Positions 6,779 to 14,694 of a stretch of 15,576 nt of DNA are shown here, in pieces (position 1 is the first letter of the stretch; each line of letters starts with the position of its first letter). Below the pieces are notes generated by a model. That model had not been told where the DNA came from. It was given only the letters and a program-made list of their open reading frames with translations, and did no database searches. Both the position numbers and the translations under genes were made by a program. Source of the stretch: Acidobacteriota bacterium (GTDB lineage Bacteria; Acidobacteriota; Thermoanaerobaculia; Thermoanaerobaculales; Sulfomarinibacteraceae); assembly GCA_030637805.1 (NCBI GenBank), contig DAOWFV010000235.1, positions 1-15,576 of the forward strand, written 5' to 3'.

Positions 6779-7828
6779 TCAGGGTGTGCCCAGGAACCGG
6801 AAGAGTTGCACTCGGTGATTCAGGGTGTCGGTCACCGCCAGGAGATTGCCCCGGCGGGCGATTCCGGTGGGCAGTGAGAACTGGGCGGGGCCTTCTCCCG
6901 GACTCCCGAACCACATCAGAAGCTCGCCGTCGAGGTTGAACATCTGCACAAGCTGGAAGGCGGCATCCACCTCGTAGACCACTCCGTTGGCGGAGTCCGC
7001 AGCCAGTCCCCGGGGGCGGTTGAGGTCGCCGGGACGATCTCCCACCTGCCCGAAGATCATGTCGAGATCGCCGGCGCTGTCGAAGACCTGGATGCGGAAG
7101 TTCAAGAAGTCGGCGACGTAGAGAAAGCCCTGCTCGTCGAAGGCCGCTGCCACCGGGAAGTTGAACGCCTCGGGCTCGGATCCGCGGTCGTTGGCTCCAA
7201 GCTCGAAGAGGGTGGATCCGTCTCTCGTGTCGAGGACATACACCTTGTGGGCACGGGTGTCGCAGACCGCGAGCCGCACACCGTCTGCAGAGAGAGCGAG
7301 CCCGGTCGGCCGAGCAAAGTTCTCGGAGGCCCCCAGGACCGTCCGCAGGCTAAGCTCCGCATCATAGACGTACACCACGCCAGTCCTGGCGTCGCTGACG
7401 TAGAAGGCGCCATCTTCCGCCACGGCAACTCCAACCGGCTCCGCCAGTGGCGCCCGTGCCGTGCCCTGGAAGATGTCGAACCGCCGCGTCTCGGCGTTGA
7501 TGAACACCACTCCCCGGAGCTCCTGGTCGACCACGAGGAGGGTGTTGTCGGGGCTGATTGCAACGGCCGTCGGCGCCAGGAGCGTCGGCTCCCGTTCTTC
7601 CTCCCCTACCAGGACGCGCCTCAGCTTGTGATGCCGCGGGTCGACGTCCGAGCGCTTCGCATAGCTGGCGACCCACTCCACTACGGGGTCCGCCGGTGCA
7701 GCGGGGAATGCGAGCGCATCCGGCCGCTGCGCCGTCAGCTCGGACTTCGACCCGCCGGTCGATGACGAGCAGGCCCCGGCGACGCAGGCAACGATCACGA
7801 GCGCTGTCATACGGAGGAGGTCTTTCAT
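6779..7828 (-). CDS. NHL-repeat beta-propeller lipoprotein (block A)
   Basis: The ATG at 7828 gives a lipoprotein-type signal (MKDLLRMTALVIVACVAGAC). Cys20 (AGAC) or Cys15 (IVAC) is the probable lipidated residue, with a Ser/Gly-rich tether after it. The 349-residue product has about six NHL blades, with clear repeats such as LAPTAVAISPDNTLLVVD, FPVAAAFDEQGFLYVADF, LNFRIQVFD and a closing DTLNHRVQLFRF. It shares its N-terminal FPAAPADPVVEW region and closing blade with the block B lipoprotein. It lies 13 nt after the 21-haem cytochrome gene, so the two are very likely co-transcribed. No catalytic residues are recognisable. A docking or scaffold role for the neighbouring cytochrome is inferred from position only. 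Confidence 0.88.
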   Translation of the reverse strand: MKDLLRMTALVIVACVAGACSSSTGGSKSELTAQRPDALAFPAAPADPVVEWVASYAKRSDVDPRHHKLRRVLVGEEEREPTLLAPTAVAISPDNTLLVVDQELRGVVFINAETRRFDIFQGTARAPLAEPVGVAVAEDGAFYVSDARTGVVYVYDAELSLRTVLGASENFARPTGLALSADGVRLAVCDTRAHKVYVLDTRDGSTLFELGANDRGSEPEAFNFPVAAAFDEQGFLYVADFLNFRIQVFDSAGDLDMIFGQVGDRPGDLNRPRGLAADSANGVVYEVDAAFQLVQMFNLDGELLMWFGSPGEGPAQFSLPTGIARRGNLLAVTDTLNHRVQLFRFLGTP

Positions 7829-7841
7829 ACGGTCTTGTTCC

Positions 7842-9590
7842 TCACTTCGGATGGCAGGCGGTGCACAGCTCGGCCCGGGACCCGGCGCCAAAGGCGAAGA
7901 GCTGCCGGCTCGGCGCGGTGTGGGAAACGTGGCACGAAAGGCACGTCATCTGCGTTCCAATCAGAGATTTCGGAAGATTTGACCGCCGTTTCTCGGCGAT
8001 CGTGCCGCTCACGGGATGGCTCGGAATGGGGTGATCGCGCTCGCGGGAGGCGTCGAGACCCACCACCTTCAACGACCGTGCGCGGTCAGATCTCAGGACA
8101 AAGCCACCCGCGAGCGTCACCTCGTCCCCTTCGACGATCACCTCACCCGCGAGATGGCACCCGTTACAGAGTTCGTTGCCCGAGGCTCGCAGTAAAAAGT
8201 TGTTTTCGCTCCCATGGGGAAAATGACAGCTCTGGCAGCCGAGCCAGTCGATGGCTCCGTGGTTCACCTCGTCGTGCGCAGGCGCCTGGTCCTCGTGGCA
8301 CGGTGTGCAAATCTCACCGCCGGGCGCCTGCAAAAGCTTGGGTTGGCTCGACGCGTGCGGGGAGTGGCAGTCCACACACTCGCTGACCTCCATCGCCGGG
8401 TGCGGCACGGAGGCCCCATCCACTTCGGCCTGAACATCATCGTGGCAGACGAAGCAGAGATCCGATCCTCCTGCCACAAGCTTGTTTGCGGATCCATCAT
8501 GGCAGTTCGCGCAGTCGTCCACGAACGGAGGGTGGAGCGAGCCGCCTGCCAGGAGATGGGGCTCGCTCGAACCGTGCGGGTCGTGACACTCCGTACAGCG
8601 AACGGACCCGAGATCCGCGCCGAGATGAAGGTCGGCGAGCAGCCGATCCTCGCTGTCGTGGCAGCTCAGACACAGCGCGCCGACCTCGGCGATGAGCTGG
8701 GCCGGATACTCGCTCCGGTGCGGGTCGTGGCAGGTTTCGCAGCCGTAGGAGAGGGCGGCATGCGCCCCCTCGCCGGAGCTCTTCTCCTCGATGCCGCGAT
8801 GACATGAAAGGCAGAGGTCGCCACCGGATGCCTCGAGAAGGTTCGGGTCTTGTGCCAGATGCGGGCTGTGGCAGCCCGTGCAGGCCCCCTGGGCGACTGC
8901 GGTGTGCACGTGACCGCGGGCGAAATCCTCCTCGAGATCACCGTGACAGGCGTAACAGAGCTCCGCACCCTCGACCTGCAGCCGCACCCGGGTGCCACGT
9001 GGAATGCGGTGGCAGGCGTCACACGATCCCTCCTCGAAAGGCGCGTGCTGGTTGTCGGCCGACAGCATATGGTCGGTGTCCGACCCGTGCGGCGCGTGGC
9101 ACGTGCGACAGTCCGCCCGGCTCACCGGTATCGGATGATCGGAGTCCGTTGTGGCCGGATCGTGGCATGAAAAGCAAAGCTCGAGTGCCGGAGCGACGAG
9201 GAGGTGTTCCTCGGCAGCGCTGTGCGGATCGTGGCAGTTCGTGCAGTCATCGGAGAGCGGAGCGTGAGGCGCCTTCACCTCGCCCTCGACAAAGTCACTC
9301 ATGCCGTCGTGGCAGATCAGACAGAGCTCAGGTCCGTCGCTCACGAGCTCCACAGTGGCCTGTTTCTCTTGCCGCGTGAACTCATGGCAGGACAGGCAGC
9401 CCTCCTCTGCGGGCGCATGGCGAACCCTGCCCTGAACAACTTCCTCGTGACAGGTCGCGCACTTCGCCTGTTCCGGATCAACCAGCGTCGGGTGCTCGGC
9501 GGTCTCTCCGAGGGAGGCAAGAGCCAGGATCGCGATCCCTGCAGCGAGGGTTGACCCATGTTTGGCCCCGAAGTGGGCGATAATCCGCAT
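7842..9590 (-). CDS. 21-haem doubled-CXXCH cytochrome
   Basis: The 582-residue secreted protein has a signal peptide ending around residue 31 and AGGAGG 4 nt before its ATG. It carries 21 CXXCH motifs, with first Cys at 44, 65, 90, 116, 139, 161, 190, 212, 237, 260, 284, 307, 332, 360, 379, 405, 428, 452, 475, 550 and 576. The first 19 recur every 19-29 residues. Repeats alternate CxxCH(D/S)PH...LL with LCxxCH, the paired-CXXCH pattern in which the second His supplies a distal ligand. A 70-residue haem-free insert (480-549) precedes the last pair. There is no membrane anchor after the signal peptide. The protein is probably a long linear periplasmic or surface electron conduit. Its substrate is unknown, and no catalytic haem motif such as CX4CK or CX2CK is seen. 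Confidence 0.92.
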   Translation of the reverse strand: MRIIAHFGAKHGSTLAAGIAILALASLGETAEHPTLVDPEQAKCATCHEEVVQGRVRHAPAEEGCLSCHEFTRQEKQATVELVSDGPELCLICHDGMSDFVEGEVKAPHAPLSDDCTNCHDPHSAAEEHLLVAPALELCFSCHDPATTDSDHPIPVSRADCRTCHAPHGSDTDHMLSADNQHAPFEEGSCDACHRIPRGTRVRLQVEGAELCYACHGDLEEDFARGHVHTAVAQGACTGCHSPHLAQDPNLLEASGGDLCLSCHRGIEEKSSGEGAHAALSYGCETCHDPHRSEYPAQLIAEVGALCLSCHDSEDRLLADLHLGADLGSVRCTECHDPHGSSEPHLLAGGSLHPPFVDDCANCHDGSANKLVAGGSDLCFVCHDDVQAEVDGASVPHPAMEVSECVDCHSPHASSQPKLLQAPGGEICTPCHEDQAPAHDEVNHGAIDWLGCQSCHFPHGSENNFLLRASGNELCNGCHLAGEVIVEGDEVTLAGGFVLRSDRARSLKVVGLDASRERDHPIPSHPVSGTIAEKRRSNLPKSLIGTQMTCLSCHVSHTAPSRQLFAFGAGSRAELCTACHPK

Positions 9591-9721
9591 TCATCCTCCT
9601 GGCCCCGGTTGCGCCGGCTAGAGCGCATCGACGAAGACCGATCTTAGTGTACCCCGCCACAATTGGAGTGGTATTCGGTCGCATATCGCACCACGTCATC
9701 CACGAGGCCGGCGGGGACTCT

Positions 9722-10117
9722 TCAGTTCGGTCGTTCACGAGGGGCGGGCCCCTGAAAATCGATCTCGTCGATCAACCGCTCGACGCGGGTGCGCAGGTCA
9801 CTGACAGAAAACGGCTTGCTCAGGCTGCGATCGGTCGGACACGGCAGGTCCGCCTCTCCATAGGTCGCCTCAGCGACCGCTGTGCAGCAGAGGACGGGAA
9901 TCGGCGGCCGGTGGGCGCGACAGAGATCGCTCAGGAGGTTCCAGTCCAGGTTCGATGGGGTGATGTTGAGAATCGCCGCATCCGGCGGATCATCTCGCAA
10001 GATTGCCTCCGCCTCGCCAAACGATGTAGCCCGTTCAACCGTCACCTCATCCGGCGCCACGGTCGACACCAGCCAGGCCATGAGTTGCGAACCGTCGACA
10101 ATCAGCAGTCGTGCCAT
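9722..10117 (-). CDS. Stand-alone atypical receiver protein (pseudo-receiver)
   Basis: The 131-residue protein has a CheY-like fold signature and no output domain. It begins MARLLIVDG, continues through PDAAILNITPSN and VLCCTA, and ends with SLSKPF. The position of the phospho-acceptor Asp is Asn51, and the usual acidic pair is Asp8-Gly9. The switch Thr79 and Lys101 remain. It is therefore unlikely to be phosphorylated in the normal way. The ATG at 10117 has only a weak ribosome site; an in-frame GTG upstream is possible. It follows the sigma54 activator gene by 70 nt, so it may modulate the kinase-activator pair by protein contact (inference). It ends 131 nt before the 21-haem gene. Confidence 0.8.
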   Translation of the reverse strand: MARLLIVDGSQLMAWLVSTVAPDEVTVERATSFGEAEAILRDDPPDAAILNITPSNLDWNLLSDLCRAHRPPIPVLCCTAVAEATYGEADLPCPTDRSLSKPFSVSDLRTRVERLIDEIDFQGPAPRERPN

Positions 10118-10187
10118 CTTCGATGCGGGATCTTGTTGCAATCCGCGTACCACCACTTCCAGCCGGCCGCTCAACGCCGCGGAGGGG

Positions 10188-11546
10188 TCAGATGTCGAGC
10201 TTCTTGATCCTGTAGCGCAGCTGATCGCGGCTGATCCCGAGAAGCTCGGCTGCACGGGTCTGGTTTTGGCCGGTGGCTTTCAGGGCGCGGCTCACCATCT
10301 CGCGTTCCACTACCAGAAGAGGCACGATTCCCTCGGGCACTCCTTGGCCGGCCCCCATCCCGGCTGGTGCCGATTCGAGCTGGAGTGGGTCGAGGATCAA
10401 CGACTGGCGAGAGATTTCCGGATCCTTCTCCAGGATGACCGCGCGTTCCACAACGTTGCGGAGCTCGCGGACGTTTCCCGGCCATGGGTAGGTGAGGAGC
10501 TCGTTCTCGGCCTCGCGGCTGAAGCCCTCGAAGTTCTTTCCGGCCCGCGCCTGCAGCGAGCGGAGGAATGATTTCGCCAAAGGCAGGATGTCCTCCGCCC
10601 GATCGCGGAGTGGCGGCAGCTCGATCGGGAAGATGTTGATTCGATAGTAGAGATCATCCCGAAACGCCTTCTCCCGCACCATCGCCCGCAGATCCCGGTT
10701 CGTGACCGCGATGATCCTCAAGTCCACCTGGATCTCCCGCACACCACCCACGCGGCGGAAGATCCGATTCTCCAGGAGGTGGAGGAGCTTGGCCTGGAGA
10801 TCGAGCTTGAGCTCTCCAATCTCGTCGAGGAGGACCGTGCCTCCGTCACCGAGCTCGAATGTCCCGGGTTTGCTCCTCTTGGCGTCGGTGAACGCGCCCT
10901 TCTCGTGACCGAAGAGCTCGCTTTCGAGGAGCTGGTCGGGAATCGCGGCGCAGTTGACGTCGAGGTAGGGCCTGTCGGCACGGGAGGAGTTGGCGTGGAT
11001 ATACCGGGCAATCACGTTCTTTCCGGTACCGCTCTCACCCAGGAGCAGGACGGTGTCCACCTCGGATCGCGCCACCTCGCAGGCAATCTCGACGGTGCGC
11101 CTGAACTGCGGGGAGTGGGCGATAATGTCGAGGTCCAGCGTGCGTTCGCGAAGACTCCTCGCGACCTGTGCGTCACGCCGGTCGGCGCGAATCTCGAGAG
11201 ACCGGTTGACGAGGTCGATCAACGCCTTGTGGTCGACGGGCTTGGACAGGAAGTCGAGGGCGCCGAGCTTCATTGCCCGGACCGCGTCCTCGACCTCGCC
11301 GACCGCCGTCATCACGAGCACCACCGACTCCTCGAGCCTGGATCGGTTGGTCTCGAAAAAATCCAGACCGTGGCCATCGGGCAGGGACAGGTCGAGGAGC
11401 GCCATGTCTGGACGGTGCTTGGAGAGATGGAGATCGGCCTCCGCGAGGGACTCAGCCGAAAGGACCGAGTGCCCCTCCCTTTCGAGTCTCTGCTGAAGTG
11501 ACCAACGGAGGAGGTTTTCGTCCTCCACGAGAAGAATCAACGCCAT
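10188..11546 (-). CDS. NtrC-family sigma54-dependent response regulator
   Basis: The 452-residue protein has three domains. The receiver (1-120) has an acidic cluster (VEDEN), phospho-acceptor Asp52 (LLDLSLPDG), Thr80 and Lys102. The AAA+ domain (about 140-375) has Walker A GESGTGKN (170-177), the sigma54-contact loop GAFTDA (217-222, a variant of GAFTGA), Walker B VLLDEIG (238-244) and an arginine-finger region. The C-terminal Fis-type helix-turn-helix is at about 415-450 (NQTRAAELLGISRDQLRYRI). It begins 3 nt after the kinase stop, with a GGAGG inside the kinase 3' end, so the pair is co-translated. It should activate RpoN promoters when phosphorylated; the candidate at 6375-6390 is an attractive target. 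No gene name can be assigned safely. Confidence 0.95.
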   Translation of the reverse strand: MALILLVEDENLLRWSLQQRLEREGHSVLSAESLAEADLHLSKHRPDMALLDLSLPDGHGLDFFETNRSRLEESVVLVMTAVGEVEDAVRAMKLGALDFLSKPVDHKALIDLVNRSLEIRADRRDAQVARSLRERTLDLDIIAHSPQFRRTVEIACEVARSEVDTVLLLGESGTGKNVIARYIHANSSRADRPYLDVNCAAIPDQLLESELFGHEKGAFTDAKRSKPGTFELGDGGTVLLDEIGELKLDLQAKLLHLLENRIFRRVGGVREIQVDLRIIAVTNRDLRAMVREKAFRDDLYYRINIFPIELPPLRDRAEDILPLAKSFLRSLQARAGKNFEGFSREAENELLTYPWPGNVRELRNVVERAVILEKDPEISRQSLILDPLQLESAPAGMGAGQGVPEGIVPLLVVEREMVSRALKATGQNQTRAAELLGISRDQLRYRIKKLDI

Positions 11547-11549
11547 CGA

Positions 11550-13070
11550 TCAGGCCTCCGTCTCGGTTGATGGAGCCCCGGCTTCCGCCAATTTCCCGGG
11601 CAGTAGAACGAAAAATGTGGCTCCTCGGCCGAACTCCGACCTCAGTTCCACGCGCCCACCATGACGAATGACAAGGCTTCGGACCACCGCGAGCCCGAGC
11701 CCGGTACCGGTGAACTTGGTGGTGTAGAAGGGCTCGAAAATCTCATCCTGGTTCTCCTCGGCAATTCCGGGACCGTCATCCTCGACTGCGAGGATCAGGC
11801 CGTCCCGATCTGGGAAGGCGGTGGCCCGAACCGCGATTATGCCCGAGGCGCCGATCGCGTCCGCGGCGTTGCTGACCAAGTTGACCAGGACATGGCGGAT
11901 ATGGACCGGGTCCAACTCGAAAGAACCGACACCCGGAGCAATCTCGACCTTGAGGTCGATGTCGCGTTTCTCCAGGTTGAGACGGAGCAGCTGCACTGAG
12001 TCCTCGATAAACGCCCGGATGTCGGTTGGGACGCGTTTGGGCGGCGAGGGGCGGGCGAAGCTGAGCAGCGAGTGGATGGTTCGATTGACCCGGTCGAGCT
12101 CGGCAACCATCTGATCGAATAGCGCTCGCTGGGCATCATCGACGCAGTCGTCTCCCAGGATTTCGATTACGCCTCGGATCCCGGCCAGGGGGTTCTTGAT
12201 CTCGTGGGCCAGGCCGGCGGCGATCTGGCCCAGAGAGGCCATGCGCTCGGCGTGGTGGAGCCGACCCTCGACCTCGGCCTCGCTGGTGCGGTGATGATCC
12301 AGCAGCTTCTGCAGAGAGTCGAAAATTTCGGCAGATACCGGGTCGAGGATCAGTCCGGGTACCTCCTGCCGCCCTGACGCACCTGGATTTCCCGGACTTC
12401 CCTCGACGTGCAAACGGGCGAGCGATCGCCGGGTCAAGGCGACGAGACCGATGTTCAACGCGCCCACGAGCAGCGCCCAGGCGACAATCAGCATCGCCAG
12501 GTTTCGCCGTAGTCGACGGTCCGCAGCTGCAATCTGTACGGTCAGGTCGAGCCGCATCGTCGCGACGCCGAGGACTGCTGTCGGCTCGTGGCACTCGACG
12601 CACCGGTCCTTCGACCGGAGACGGATCATCCCGTGCAGCAAGACCAGCTTCCCGTCCCGGTCGAAGTGGAAGCTCTCCTCCTCCGTACCGGCGAGAAAGG
12701 TAACGACGTCCGGATCCTCCTCCCCGGCTGAGCTCATCAAGGCACCGTTCGACCGGTAGATCTTGAGGTCGAAAAGCCTGTGGGTGGCGGCAAACTCACT
12801 GACCGCCCGCGGGACCTCATCCCGCTCGTGCGATTCCATGAGTGGGTGAAGATCACGGACCGCCTCCGTCATCAGCCAGCGCGCATCGGTGCTGTGGGTG
12901 CGGAGAATCTCTCCCCGGACGATCTGCATGGTTCCGAAGTAGAGCAGGGCGAAGGCAACGACGTGGACCGGTATCGTCACCAGCAGGTGTCGCCCCCGCA
13001 GACCCGGGATCCATGCTTCCGGCCGGCGGAGCACATCGAGGAACGGTTTGACAGCGTCCATCCGGCTCAT
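11550..13070 (-). CDS. Membrane histidine kinase with a c-type haem motif in its sensor domain
   Basis: Starting at the ATG at 13070 gives 506 residues (ATG 13061 is an alternative; neither has a strong ribosome site). TM1 is at about 28-51 and TM2 at about 191-212, enclosing a roughly 140-residue periplasmic domain. That domain contains CVECH at 157-161, just before the membrane (RLRSKDRCVECHEPTAVLG), the arrangement of haem-c sensor kinases. The cytoplasmic part has the HisKA box GLAHEIKNPLAG (His289), the N box (NLVSNAADAIG), and ATPase boxes DDGPGI, FEPFYTTK and GTGLGLAV. There is no PAS domain. It probably senses periplasmic redox state, or a ligand such as oxygen or NO, through haem and phosphorylates the regulator encoded 3 nt downstream. 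Covalent haem binding is inferred from the motif. Confidence 0.93.
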   Translation of the reverse strand: MSRMDAVKPFLDVLRRPEAWIPGLRGRHLLVTIPVHVVAFALLYFGTMQIVRGEILRTHSTDARWLMTEAVRDLHPLMESHERDEVPRAVSEFAATHRLFDLKIYRSNGALMSSAGEEDPDVVTFLAGTEEESFHFDRDGKLVLLHGMIRLRSKDRCVECHEPTAVLGVATMRLDLTVQIAAADRRLRRNLAMLIVAWALLVGALNIGLVALTRRSLARLHVEGSPGNPGASGRQEVPGLILDPVSAEIFDSLQKLLDHHRTSEAEVEGRLHHAERMASLGQIAAGLAHEIKNPLAGIRGVIEILGDDCVDDAQRALFDQMVAELDRVNRTIHSLLSFARPSPPKRVPTDIRAFIEDSVQLLRLNLEKRDIDLKVEIAPGVGSFELDPVHIRHVLVNLVSNAADAIGASGIIAVRATAFPDRDGLILAVEDDGPGIAEENQDEIFEPFYTTKFTGTGLGLAVVRSLVIRHGGRVELRSEFGRGATFFVLLPGKLAEAGAPSTETEA

Positions 13071-13138
13071 TCTAGCGAATGATTTGCAATCTCGTCTGTG
13101 ATCCTTGGGCGCCGGCTGTGTTTTCAGTCTCCGTCGAG

Positions 13139-13894
13139 TCAAGGATTCCTGTGCATCGCGGGATGGCAGCGCATGCAGTCGTTGAGCGGGAATGCCACCG
13201 TGAGGTGGCAGGCGCCGCAGAAACGCCCCTCCAGAATGAAGCGCATCTCAAAGTGCTCGGTCGTCTTCTTCTTGATATTGAACACGTCGGGGTGACAGTT
13301 GGCACAGTCAAGGAGTTGGACGTGGGCGCCGTGCGGAAACACCGCGGGCGGGATGTTGAACCACTCCGCCTCGAGCTGAAGCTCTGTTGTGTAGTCGAGA
13401 GGCTTCTCGTCCTTGAAAAATGCGTACCTGGGTTCGAGATCCTCCTGCGCTGCCATCCAATCGATCTCGTTTCCGAAAGGGGCGTCGGGCAATCGCCTCC
13501 GGAATTCGTGAAACGCCTTTTTCTCGGATCGGACCTTGCCCGCATGGCATCGTTCACAGGTCCTCTCCTCGTGCGCGAACGCCTCCTTCCCGTTGTGGCA
13601 GGCGCCGCAAAAGAGGCCGTGTCGGTTGTCCTTTTCGGTGATCTCGGTGGCGTTGGTTTCGAACTGGAAACCAAGCTCGAAGTGGCAAACCCGGCAGCTG
13701 TATCGGGCTCGGTGCCGCCAGTGGGAGAAAACGACCGGTTTGACGTTGTTGGCAGTAGACAGCCGATCGATGACGACCGTACCGTAACGATCTGGAGGGG
13801 GGAGTTTCGGCAGGTCAAAGACCCCGGCGAGAACAGTAGAGATCGCCAAAGAGGCCGCAGCCGCCGCCACTACGCTCGGCCGAAACGAAGCCAT
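13139..13894 (-). CDS. Hexahaem cytochrome of two c7-type trihaem domains (second copy)
   Basis: The ATG at 13894 overlaps the stop of the preceding paralogue (TGATG) and starts a signal peptide (MASFRPSVVAAAAASLAIS). It lacks a strong ribosome site, which fits re-initiation. The 251-residue protein has CXXCH at 67, 96, 113, 197, 226 and 240, grouped as two trihaem units. Each unit has a preceding FSHWRH or FPHGAH His pair and the CGACHNGKEAF or CGACHLTVAF signature of c7-type domains. The linker carries FGNEIDW, shared with the upstream copy. c7 domains are small periplasmic electron carriers in Geobacter. A role moving electrons from the inner membrane to the conduit proteins is inferred. 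The gene lies 68 nt ahead of the sensor kinase. Confidence 0.9.
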   Translation of the reverse strand: MASFRPSVVAAAAASLAISTVLAGVFDLPKLPPPDRYGTVVIDRLSTANNVKPVVFSHWRHRARYSCRVCHFELGFQFETNATEITEKDNRHGLFCGACHNGKEAFAHEERTCERCHAGKVRSEKKAFHEFRRRLPDAPFGNEIDWMAAQEDLEPRYAFFKDEKPLDYTTELQLEAEWFNIPPAVFPHGAHVQLLDCANCHPDVFNIKKKTTEHFEMRFILEGRFCGACHLTVAFPLNDCMRCHPAMHRNP

Positions 13895-14694
13895 CACACG
13901 ACGGGTTCGGTGTGGCAGCGTTGGCAGTCGTCGGTTGGGAACGACACTTTGCTGTGACATCCGCCGCAGAAGCGGCCCTCGAAAATCTCTTGCATCGTGT
14001 AGGTGGTTGCTCCCCTGGTGACGCCGAAGATCTGGGGGTGGCACAGCTCGCACCCGTTCCACACCGTGTGCTTCTGGTGCGAGAAGATGATGTTGGGCAT
14101 GGTGATCTCGTTGGCGGTGAGCTGTTCATCGTTCGGATTCACCAGCTTGGGTCGGCGAAAGGAGACCGACTCGATGATGTCGACGGGCGCGATCAACCCG
14201 TCATCCTCGGCCTTCACCCAGTCGATCCCATTGCCGAATCGCTCGCGCGGCATTCCCTCTCGAAAAACGTAGAAATCGTTCTTCGGCTCGATCTCGAGGC
14301 CGACCGAGTGACACCGGTCACAGCTCCGCGGGCCCCCTTCAGCCATCTTTCCCTCCTGACACCTGAAGGCGATCTCTCCGTTGTGGCAGGTGCCGCAGTA
14401 CATCCCGTGGCGGTTGTCGTCCTCGGTGATGCCGGTCTCGTTGGCCGTCATCCCGAAGCCGATGTCCACGTGGCACAGCCGGCAGGTGTAGTTGGCCCTG
14501 TGAAGCCAGTGGGGAAACTCCACGGCCGCGATCTGGTTAGCCGTCGAAGCGTTGTCGATTACCGTCGTGCCATACTCGTTTGGTTTCGGCCGCGGTTTGC
14601 GAACTCCGAAGGTCTGGCTGACCGCCGTAGACCACGCCAAGACGGCCACGACTGCCACTACCATCGCAATCTGAAAATACCGACGTGTCATCAT
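13894..14694 (-). CDS. Hexahaem cytochrome of two c7-type trihaem domains (first copy)
   Basis: The 266-residue protein has an N-terminal hydrophobic segment (FQIAMVVAVVAVLAWSTAV), either a signal peptide or a membrane anchor. Six CXXCH motifs are at 71, 100, 125, 215, 243 and 257, in the same 3+3 arrangement as its downstream neighbour. Shared features include YGTTVIDNAS, FPHWLHRANYTC, CGTCHNGEIAF, FGNGIDW and FSHQKH. The gene starts with tandem ATGs (14694 and 14691); GGAGG lies 3 nt before the first and 6 nt before the second, so the second is probably used. It is the first gene of block A and directly abuts its paralogue, showing a tandem duplication. It is likely a periplasmic electron carrier, possibly tethered to the inner membrane. 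Confidence 0.91.
   Translation of the reverse strand: MMTRRYFQIAMVVAVVAVLAWSTAVSQTFGVRKPRPKPNEYGTTVIDNASTANQIAAVEFPHWLHRANYTCRLCHVDIGFGMTANETGITEDDNRHGMYCGTCHNGEIAFRCQEGKMAEGGPRSCDRCHSVGLEIEPKNDFYVFREGMPRERFGNGIDWVKAEDDGLIAPVDIIESVSFRRPKLVNPNDEQLTANEITMPNIIFSHQKHTVWNGCELCHPQIFGVTRGATTYTMQEIFEGRFCGGCHSKVSFPTDDCQRCHTEPVV

Noticed and set aside
7842..9590. Repeated DNA words (GTGGCA and similar) that look like a repeat array
   Set aside because: They are the complement of the recurring Cys-His codons of CXXCH motifs. Spacing follows the protein repeat, with no identical spacer-repeat units, so this is not CRISPR or a DNA satellite.
9591..9721. Promoter for the 21-haem gene in the 131-nt gap
   Set aside because: Scanned for sigma54 and sigma70 elements on the minus strand; only weak partial matches (such as TACACT without a -35) were found.
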